From NCBI GenBank assembly GCA_041476545.1, contig JBGOTP010000040.1, positions 1 through 21,338 of the forward strand: DNA of 21,338 bases. The letters run 5' to 3'. Positions 14,771 through 19,916 of the stretch are shown here, one piece after another. The position numbers were made by a program, and so were the translations under genes. Source of the stretch: JBGOTP01 sp041476545. Its GTDB lineage: Bacteria > Acidobacteriota > Vicinamibacteria > Vicinamibacterales > CAVVIG01. The notes under the pieces are model-generated. The model searched no databases. It saw only the letters and a list, made by a program, of their open reading frames with translations, and was not told the origin of the DNA. Every line of letters starts with the position of its first letter. Positions within the stretch are counted from its first letter, which is position 1.

Positions 14771-16693
14771 ATGCCAGGCAAAGTGATTGGAATCGACCTC
14801 GGCACGACCAACTCGGTCGTGGCGGTAATGGAAGCCGGTCAGCCGGCTGTGATCGTGAACCAGGAAGGGGCGCGTCTGACACCGTCGGTGGTCGCCATCA
14901 CGAAGGACGGCGAGCGGCTCGTGGGCCAGGTCGCGAAGCGTCAGGCCGTCACGAATCCGGAGAACACGGTGTTTTCCATCAAGCGATTCATGGGACGCCA
15001 GTACGAAGGGACGTCGGCCGAGGTTTCCCGTGTGCCTTACAAAATGGTTCGGGCCAAGAATGGTGATGCGTGGGTCGAAGCCAGAGGCAAAACGTACTCG
15101 CCGCCGGAAATTTCGGCCATGATCCTGCAGAAGCTGAAGAAGGCCGCCGAGGATCACATCGGCGACAGCGTCACGGATGCCGTCGTCACCGTTCCCGCGT
15201 ACTTCAACGACGCGCAGCGGCAAGCGACGAAGGATGCCGGGAAGATTGCAGGCCTGAACGTGCTGCGTATCATCAACGAGCCGACCGCCGCGGCGCTCGC
15301 GTACGGCCTCGACAAGAAGACGGACGAGACGATTGCCGTGTACGATTTCGGCGGCGGCACGTTTGACATCTCCATCCTCGAAGTGGGCGGCGGCGTGGTC
15401 GAAGTAAAAGCCACCAACGGTGACACGCACCTTGGCGGCGACGACCTCGACGATCGCATCGTGCAGTGGCTGGCGGCCGAGTTCAAGAACACCGACGGCA
15501 TCGATCTGACGAAGGACCGGATGGCGCTTCAGCGGCTCAGAGAGGGAGCGGAGAAGGCCAAGATTGAACTGTCGACGGCCGTTGAAACGGACATCAACCT
15601 GCCGTTCGTCACGGCCGATCAGAGTGGGCCGAAGCACCTGCAGGCAAAGCTGACCCGCGCGAAGCTCGAGCAGCTCGTCGACGACCTGCTGCAGCGGACG
15701 ATGGCACCGGTGAAGCAGGCGCTGTCCGACGCCGGCGTGGATCCGAAGACGATCGATGAGGTTGTGCTCGTCGGCGGTTCGACGCGGATGCCCAAGGTCC
15801 AGCAGCTCGTACGCGACTACTTCGGCAAGGAGCCGCACAAGGGCGTCAACCCGGACGAGGTCGTCGCCATCGGGGCGGCGGTGCAGGGCGGGGTGCTGGC
15901 GGGCGAGGTGAAGGATGTGCTGCTGCTCGATGTGACGCCGCTGTCACTCGGCATCGAGACGCTCGGCGGGGTCATGACGACGCTGATCCCGAGGAACACG
16001 ACGATTCCGACGCGCAAGAGCGAGACGTTCTCGACGGCGACCGACGACCAGACGAGCGTCGAAGTCCACGTCCTGCAGGGCGAGCGCCAGCTGGCGCGTG
16101 ACAATCGCACGCTCGGCCGCTTCCACCTGGTCGGGCTGCCGCCGGCGCCTCGAGGATTGCCGCAGGTCGACGTCTCGTTCGACATCGATGCCAACGGCAT
16201 TGCGAACGTCACGGCGAAGGACAGGGCCACCGGCAAGGAGCAGAAGATCACCATCAGCGGATCGAGCGGATTGTCGAAAGACGACGTCGACCGTATGGTG
16301 AAGGATGCGGCTGGCCATGCCGCCGAGGATCAGGCGAAGCGGGATCTCATCGACGCCAGGAACCAGGCGGACTCGCTCGTGTATCAGGTTGAGAAGACGG
16401 TGAACGAGAACCGCGAGAAGGTCCCGGTAGGCGACCTGTCGAAGATCGACGCGGCCATTGCCGACGTGAAGCGAGTGGCGCAAGGCGAGGATCTCGAAGC
16501 CATCAGGAAGGCCACCGACGATCTGCGGCAGGTGTCCCATGGACTGGCGGAGGGGCTCTATAAGGGGTCACAAGGTTCACAAGCTTCACAAGGTTCACAG
16601 GGTTCACAGGGTTCACAGGGTTCGCAAAGTTCGCGGGGTTCGAACGTCAAGGACGCGGAAGTGGTTGACGCGGAGTACGCGGAGACCGCGTAA
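14771..16693 (+). CDS. dnaK: Chaperone protein DnaK (Hsp70)
   Basis: A 640-residue cytosolic ATP-dependent chaperone. The nucleotide-binding domain (~1-380) shows GKVIGIDLGTTNS (3-15), VVTVPAYFNDAQRQATKDAG, RIINEPTAAALAYGLDKK, VYDFGGGTFDISILEVGGG and VVLVGGSTRMPKVQQLV. The linker and substrate-binding domain follow: DVLLLDVTPLSLGIETLGGV, PRNTTIPTRKSETFSTA, GIANVTAKDRATGKEQKITI, then the helical lid. The C-terminus ends in VKDAEVVDAEYAE, matching the usual EVVDAEFEE tail. Residues 599-625 are nine tripeptide repeats, mostly Gly-Ser-Gln, encoded by a 9-bp minisatellite between lid and tail. The start has a strong ribosome binding site. It is followed after 68 bp by an hsp20 gene; grpE and dnaJ are not adjacent. 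Confidence 0.98.
   Translation: MPGKVIGIDLGTTNSVVAVMEAGQPAVIVNQEGARLTPSVVAITKDGERLVGQVAKRQAVTNPENTVFSIKRFMGRQYEGTSAEVSRVPYKMVRAKNGDAWVEARGKTYSPPEISAMILQKLKKAAEDHIGDSVTDAVVTVPAYFNDAQRQATKDAGKIAGLNVLRIINEPTAAALAYGLDKKTDETIAVYDFGGGTFDISILEVGGGVVEVKATNGDTHLGGDDLDDRIVQWLAAEFKNTDGIDLTKDRMALQRLREGAEKAKIELSTAVETDINLPFVTADQSGPKHLQAKLTRAKLEQLVDDLLQRTMAPVKQALSDAGVDPKTIDEVVLVGGSTRMPKVQQLVRDYFGKEPHKGVNPDEVVAIGAAVQGGVLAGEVKDVLLLDVTPLSLGIETLGGVMTTLIPRNTTIPTRKSETFSTATDDQTSVEVHVLQGERQLARDNRTLGRFHLVGLPPAPRGLPQVDVSFDIDANGIANVTAKDRATGKEQKITISGSSGLSKDDVDRMVKDAAGHAAEDQAKRDLIDARNQADSLVYQVEKTVNENREKVPVGDLSKIDAAIADVKRVAQGEDLEAIRKATDDLRQVSHGLAEGLYKGSQGSQASQGSQGSQGSQGSQSSRGSNVKDAEVVDAEYAETA
16565..16645 (+). repeat. 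9-bp minisatellite encoding a (GSQ)n tract in DnaK
   Basis: Nine consecutive 9-bp units based on GGTTCACAG (variants GGTTCACAA, GCTTCACAA, GGTTCGCAA, AGTTCGCGG). They encode GSQ GSQ ASQ GSQ GSQ GSQ GSQ SSR GSN, residues 599-625. Three central units are identical, which indicates recent slippage. The frame is preserved whatever the copy number. Confidence 0.92.
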
Positions 16694-16706
16694 CTGGGAT
16701 CTGAGC

Positions 16707-16736
16707 GCCGATAGCTGTCAGCTCACAGCTATCAGC
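16707..16736 (+). other. Stem-loop in the dnaK-hsp20 spacer
   Basis: GATAGCTGT (16710-16718) and ACAGCTATC (16725-16733) form a perfect 9-bp stem with a 6-nt loop. Two more pairs follow after one mismatch (GC 16707-16708 with GC 16735-16736). AGCT-rich direct repeats (CAGCT...TCAGC) continue to 16743. There is no U-run, so it is more likely an mRNA processing or stability hairpin or a dispersed palindromic repeat than a terminator. Confidence 0.6.
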
Positions 16737-16761
16737 TTTCAGCATTGGGGAGGAGAAGATC

Positions 16762-17154
16762 ATGGCTATTGTTCGCTGGAGCGATCCGTTTCGTGACTTT
16801 GCCCATCTGGCGGGAGACGCGTGGTTGCCGCCGGTGGACATCTACCAAAACGACAATCACGAGGTCGTGCTGAAGGCGGAATTGCCCGATATGACGCGCG
16901 AGGACATCGACATCACGATCGACAGCGGCACGCTCACCATCAAGGGGGAGAAAAAGCGGTCGACCGAAGTGCGGGAGGATCAAGTCCACCGGATCGAACG
17001 CCGCTATGGCGCCTTCAGCCGGTCGTTTTCGCTTCCGCGGACGGTGGACGCGACGAAGGTGGCCGCCGACTACCGAAACGGTGTCCTGACCGTGCGTCTT
17101 CCGCTGCGAGAGGAAGCCAGGCCGCGGCAGATCAAAGTCGACGTCGCTGCGTGA
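16762..17154 (+). CDS. Small heat shock protein, Hsp20/alpha-crystallin family
   Basis: A 130-residue holdase chaperone. A short N-terminal arm (MAIVRWSDPFRDFAHLAGDAW) precedes an alpha-crystallin domain from about residue 23: PPVDIYQNDNHEVVLKAELPDMTREDIDITIDSGTLTIKGEKK, then HRIERRYGAFSRSFSLPRTVDATKVAADYRNGVLTVRLPLREEARPRQIKVDV. The ELPG-like ELPDM, the Y/R-G-F-R-F-LP block and the A-x-x-x-NGVL-x-V-x-LP signature are all recognisable. A strong ribosome binding site (GGGGAGGAG) lies just before the ATG. It follows dnaK by 68 bp on the same strand, with a stem-loop between, so the two are probably co-transcribed as a stress operon: Hsp20 holds unfolded clients and DnaK refolds them. Confidence 0.95.
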   Translation: MAIVRWSDPFRDFAHLAGDAWLPPVDIYQNDNHEVVLKAELPDMTREDIDITIDSGTLTIKGEKKRSTEVREDQVHRIERRYGAFSRSFSLPRTVDATKVAADYRNGVLTVRLPLREEARPRQIKVDVAA

Positions 17155-17196
17155 TTGGGGCCCCACCTTTTCTCCATGGATGGCTGCGTGTTAATG

Positions 17197-17210
17197 TGTA
17201 TGCCCATACA
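17197..17210. promoter_or_regulatory. Palindrome upstream of the omega-like gene
   Basis: TGTATGCCCATACA: 6-bp inverted arms with a 2-bp centre, 17 bp before the ATG at 17228. It could be a small operator or a chance palindrome. The Shine-Dalgarno-like GGAGAG follows at 17215-17220. Confidence 0.3.
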
Positions 17211-17227
17211 TACCGGAGAGCACTCAC

Positions 17228-17542
17228 ATGGCAGATACGCCCGACTCCACAGACCTTTGCGCCCCCCGTGGCATTGGCGGCCTCGATAGCCCGGACGGGC
17301 TCGACACTCCCGATCTCGAGACCGTCGTCCCTGCCGAGCCGGCGCCGCCGATTCAGAGCCGGTTCCTGTTTGTCGACGTCGCGGCATTGCGCGCCAAGCA
17401 GTTGCGGCGCGGCGCGCGCGTGAGATTCGAGCTCGAGCAGCCTCACAAACTCGAGCGCGTGGCGATGGAGGAAGTTCGGCGCGGTCTCGTGTACTACGAC
17501 GTCCCCGCGTGGCGGCCCTTCGGGTCGGAAGGCCAGGCATGA
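17228..17542 (+). CDS. rpoZ: Probable DNA-directed RNA polymerase omega subunit with acidic N-terminal extension
   Basis: A 104-residue protein. Residues 1-41 are acidic and proline-rich, probably disordered (MADTPDSTDLCAPRG...VVPAEPAPP). Residues ~43-95 (SRFLFVDVAALRAKQLRRGARVRFELEQ-PHKLERVAMEEVRRGLVYYDVP) follow the omega pattern: R-x-x-L-V-x-x-AA-x-RA-x-QL-x-x-GA, a variable loop, then K-x-x-x-x-A-x-EE-x-x-x-GL. Omega wraps the C-terminal part of beta-prime and assists polymerase assembly and ppGpp response. The extension makes it somewhat longer than the usual 65-95 residues. Ribosome binding site GGAGAG is well placed. Its stop overlaps the next gene by 4 bp (ATGA). In many bacteria rpoZ lies between gmk and coaBC, which is not the context here, so the call rests on sequence pattern alone. 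Confidence 0.6.
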   Translation: MADTPDSTDLCAPRGIGGLDSPDGLDTPDLETVVPAEPAPPIQSRFLFVDVAALRAKQLRRGARVRFELEQPHKLERVAMEEVRRGLVYYDVPAWRPFGSEGQA

Positions 17543-17784
17543 CCCTCGGAGACATTCCGGATCTCGTGGTTGGCGTCCTGACCGGTATCGTGTCGAGCAG
17601 CCTCTTCATTCTGGCGCTCTTCATCGGTTTCTGCGTGATTGTCGGATTTACCAAGACAAAAAAGACCCGCGGCGGCAAAGGGCCTGTCATCAAGAGCCTG
17701 GACGAGACCATCAGCCACACGTCGATGGTGTACCTGCCGCCGACGGCTCCGCGCGGTCACGCCGATCCACTCAAAGTCTGGTAG
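17539..17784 (+). CDS. Small single-span membrane protein, unknown function
   Basis: 81 residues from ATG 17539, which overlaps the upstream stop by 4 bp (ATGA); the open frame extends 10 codons further upstream but the coupled start is preferred. One long hydrophobic helix covers residues ~9-37 (LVVGVLTGIVSSSLFILALFIGFCVIVGF), followed by a basic stretch (TKTKKTRGGKGP) and a polar cytoplasmic tail ending ADPLKVW. The positive charges after the helix predict N-out, C-in topology. I do not recognise a family. The coupling to the omega-like gene suggests joint expression but not a shared function. A palindromic dispersed repeat follows immediately after the stop. Confidence 0.65.
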   Translation: MTLGDIPDLVVGVLTGIVSSSLFILALFIGFCVIVGFTKTKKTRGGKGPVIKSLDETISHTSMVYLPPTAPRGHADPLKVW

Positions 17785-17790
17785 GGGCAG

Positions 17791-17820
17791 GACGCCCGAG
17801 CTGAAGCTCGGGCCTACGGG
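17791..17820. repeat. GCCCGAGCT palindromic dispersed repeat (intergenic copy)
   Basis: GACGCCCGAGCTGAAGCTCG then GGCCTACGGG. The arms CCCGAGCT and AGCTCGGG pair perfectly around a short GA loop. It lies between the convergent membrane-microprotein and ATP-grasp genes, where the hairpin could help end transcription from either side. It is closely related to the two copies inside xseA. Confidence 0.85.
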
Positions 17821-17842
17821 GTTCTCTGTCTCGCGTGGTCGC

Positions 17843-18874
17843 TCAGGCGACGCTCTCGGGCTGCCAGCGGAGCCCGAGATTGAGAATCCGCTGCATCAAT
17901 GATTCGTAGCTGATGCCCGCCTTTGCGGCGGACGCGGCGAAGTCTTCCCCTCTGGCAATCTGCGGATTCGGATTCGCCTCCAGTACCCAGACGTTTCCCG
18001 CCTCGTCGAGCCGCAAGTCGATGCGTGCGTAGGCGCTCAGCTCGAGGGCGCGATACGCCCTTCTGCACACATGTTGAATCTTCTCGTAGAGAGCCTCGGG
18101 GAGTTCCGCGGCCGGGCCGCTTTCGATCCCATACTTCTTCTGATACTTCACGCTCCACTTGACGCGATCGGTGGCGATGCGCTTGGCGTCCGGCGGCATG
18201 TTGGTGAAGAAGAGCTCCCAGACGGGCAGCGCCTGCAACGTCTGGTTCCCCAGGATGCCCACGTACAGTTCCCGCCCCTCGACATACCGTTCCGCAATCG
18301 CCGTGGTACGGATGCTCTCGTGAATGAAGGTGACCCGCTCCTTCAGTTTCTCGTCGCTGTCGACGACCGACGCCTGTGAGATGCCAATCGACGCTTCCTG
18401 CGTGAGCGACTTCACGATGAGCGGAAACGCCAGGCGCTTGGGGCGCCGAATCGGCCGGCCGATCCGGAAGACTTCGAATTCGGGGACTGGAATGCGGTGA
18501 TACGCCAGCAGCTTCTTCGACAGCGACTTGTCCCGCGCCAGCAGGAGCCCGCGTGGATTGCAGCCGGTGTAGGGCAGCTTCAGCAGCTCGAGGTGGCTGA
18601 CGACGTTCTGGTCGAAGATGGTGATGTCGTCGAATCCCTCGAGGAGGTTGAAGGCGATGTGCGGCTTCCATTCCGTGGCCGCGCGGCGCAACTCGCCGAG
18701 GTCGTCGTGCACGCCGAGTGCCTGGACTTCGTGCCCCATCGCGCGCAGGGTGGAGATGACGTCGTATTCGGTGCGCCACGGGGCCGACACGATGTCCGTC
18801 CCCTCGGGGATCTCCGCCGGCGGGATGAGATGGCGATGCACGAGCGCCAGCACCCTGAGCTTGCTCGTGCTCAT
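17843..18874 (-). CDS. D-Ala-D-Ala-ligase-like ATP-grasp enzyme
   Basis: A 343-residue protein with the three-part ATP-grasp layout. An N-terminal preATP-grasp Rossmann-like region covers ~5-100 (LRVLALVHRHL, DVISTLRAMGHEVQALGV, PHIAFNLLEGFDD). A central ATP-binding region follows: YTGCNPRGLLLARDKSLSKKLLAYHRIPVP at 102-131, FPLIVKSLTQEASIGIS at 150-165, AERYVEGRELYVGILG at 194-209. The C-terminal metal-binding block is ALELSAYARIDLRLDEAGNVWVLEANPNP (276-304), with Asp286, Glu299 and Asn301 as the expected Mg ligands. These resemble D-alanine-D-alanine ligase (Ddl), but the ending NPNPQIARGEDFAASA differs from cell-wall Ddl, so a different carboxylate-amine ligation is likely. The start overlaps the metallopeptidase stop by 4 bp (ATGA), which implies a functional pair. 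Substrate unknown. Confidence 0.85.
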   Translation of the reverse strand: MSTSKLRVLALVHRHLIPPAEIPEGTDIVSAPWRTEYDVISTLRAMGHEVQALGVHDDLGELRRAATEWKPHIAFNLLEGFDDITIFDQNVVSHLELLKLPYTGCNPRGLLLARDKSLSKKLLAYHRIPVPEFEVFRIGRPIRRPKRLAFPLIVKSLTQEASIGISQASVVDSDEKLKERVTFIHESIRTTAIAERYVEGRELYVGILGNQTLQALPVWELFFTNMPPDAKRIATDRVKWSVKYQKKYGIESGPAAELPEALYEKIQHVCRRAYRALELSAYARIDLRLDEAGNVWVLEANPNPQIARGEDFAASAAKAGISYESLMQRILNLGLRWQPESVA

Positions 18875-19890
18875 AGGGCGACGCGGTGACGTCCGCTGTG
18901 CAGGTAGTTCATCGTTTGCACCGTCAGGAACACCATGAATTCGATCTTGGTCGTCTCTTCCGAATCGGTCAGCCTGAGATTCAGCTCGCGGCAGCGCACG
19001 ACGATCTTTTCCAGCAGCTGATCGATCGTGTACTGGTAGCTGTCCGTGAAGCTCGCCACGGTGCTGCGCACTTCCTTCCGTACGCGTCTGACGAAACGGG
19101 CCGCCGACGGATTCCGGGCGTACTGGGACGCGTCGGAGAAGAGATTCCGCAGGTCGCTCTCGTAGAAGTCGGGGTAGTCGAGCCCGTAGTGTTCGCGCTT
19201 CTTGCGGTAGTGCTCACCGAGCGTCTTGCGCAGCTTGGAGAGCGGGTCAACCTCGCGCTTCGACGTGACACCCGGGCGCGTGTGGACCAGCTCCCGCATG
19301 AGCCGGTCGAGGTACTCGAGCTTTCGTTGCGCCGGCCAGCCCGTGTACCGGGTCGCCCACATCGAATGCGGATCCAGCCAGACGGCAAACGTCTCGGCGA
19401 AGTCTTCGTCGGGATGGCTCTGGGCGTACCAATGGTCCAAGTGCTGGACAAAGCTCTTGCTGTACGGTTTGGGTGTGTAGTACTCAGGATATTCGATCGA
19501 GGGATGTCCGAACAGGCGCCGTCTCGTCGGGCGACGTCTCAACCGGTAGGCGTTGTCGATGGCGTGGCCCGCTTCGTGACGCAGAATCCTGAGACACGAC
19601 TCCGGATCGCCGCCCTCGACTTCGAGCATCTGCGCCAGCTCGAGTTTCGCCAGCCGGGGATGCGCCAGGTAGAAGGGAATCGCCACGCCGGATACGCCGT
19701 CAGGCGTGAACCACTCATCCGACAGCCAGTAGTGCGGGTGGACGAGTCCGCGTGCGTCCAGTTCCGCGTTCACCTCGGCGAGGCGCGCCTCGATGTCGGT
19801 GCCCGCGATCGTGACACCGAGGTCGCACATGCGCATCTCGAGCAGCTGGTCGTCGTGCCAGTCGGCCCAGGTCGGATCGGGGGAGGACAT
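18871..19890 (-). CDS. Putative zinc metallopeptidase (HEAGH zincin) paired with the ATP-grasp enzyme
   Basis: A 339-residue protein with no signal peptide, so probably cytoplasmic. Zinc-site motifs: RILRHEAGHAIDNAYRL with H105-E106-x-x-H109, and, about 55 residues later, HPDEDFAETFAVWLD (159-173), whose Glu166 is a good third ligand in gluzincin style. The DEDFAETFA block resembles that of 'putative zinc-binding metallopeptidase' families. Between them lies an aromatic-basic stretch (HPSIEYPEYYTPKPYSKSFVQHLDHWY). The C-terminal ~130 residues are helical and charged (KLRKTLGEHYRKKREHYGLDYPDFYESDL, then RFVRRVRKEVRSTVASF), possibly a substrate-binding or accessory region. The gene begins 15 bp after the gatA stop and overlaps the ATP-grasp gene by 4 bp. 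I infer a role in trimming or hydrolysing a peptide or peptide-like product linked to the ATP-grasp ligase; substrate unknown. Confidence 0.78.
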   Translation of the reverse strand: MSSPDPTWADWHDDQLLEMRMCDLGVTIAGTDIEARLAEVNAELDARGLVHPHYWLSDEWFTPDGVSGVAIPFYLAHPRLAKLELAQMLEVEGGDPESCLRILRHEAGHAIDNAYRLRRRPTRRRLFGHPSIEYPEYYTPKPYSKSFVQHLDHWYAQSHPDEDFAETFAVWLDPHSMWATRYTGWPAQRKLEYLDRLMRELVHTRPGVTSKREVDPLSKLRKTLGEHYRKKREHYGLDYPDFYESDLRNLFSDASQYARNPSAARFVRRVRKEVRSTVASFTDSYQYTIDQLLEKIVVRCRELNLRLTDSEETTKIEFMVFLTVQTMNYLHSGRHRVAL

Positions 19891-19892
19891 TG

Positions 19893-19916
19893 GGAATCTA
19901 GGAATCTAGGAATCTG
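19893..19916. repeat. GGAATCTA tandem repeat at the gatA 3' end
   Basis: Three 8-bp units: GGAATCTA (19893), GGAATCTA (19901), GGAATCTG (19909). In the gatA frame the repeat encodes the final Asp-Ser and stop codon (TAG at 19908-19906), and it fills the 15-bp gap to the metallopeptidase start. Confidence 0.85.

Noticed and set aside
14530..14811. Extension of the ymdB frame upstream to 14811
   Set aside because: The extra 94 residues are unconserved and would cross the dnaK promoter and start; MIRILFIGD at 14529 is the canonical family start.
14747..15838. Minus-strand 363-codon open frame opposite dnaK
   Set aside because: It is the antisense of highly conserved DnaK sequence and has no motifs of its own.
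16539..16796. Plus-strand frame with (VH-K/R)n repeats overlapping the dnaK 3' end
   Set aside because: The repeat is the 9-bp dnaK minisatellite read in another frame; the in-frame DnaK reading ends in the conserved acidic tail.
17156..17175. TGGGGCCCCA palindrome followed by TTTT after hsp20, resembling a terminator
   Set aside because: The palindrome has no loop bases, so it cannot form a normal hairpin, and the T-run is short; no terminator was called.
17843..18874. Assignment of the ATP-grasp gene as cell-wall ddl
   Set aside because: Core ATP-grasp residues fit, but the C-terminal active-site surroundings and the coupled metallopeptidase differ from the peptidoglycan enzyme's usual form and context.
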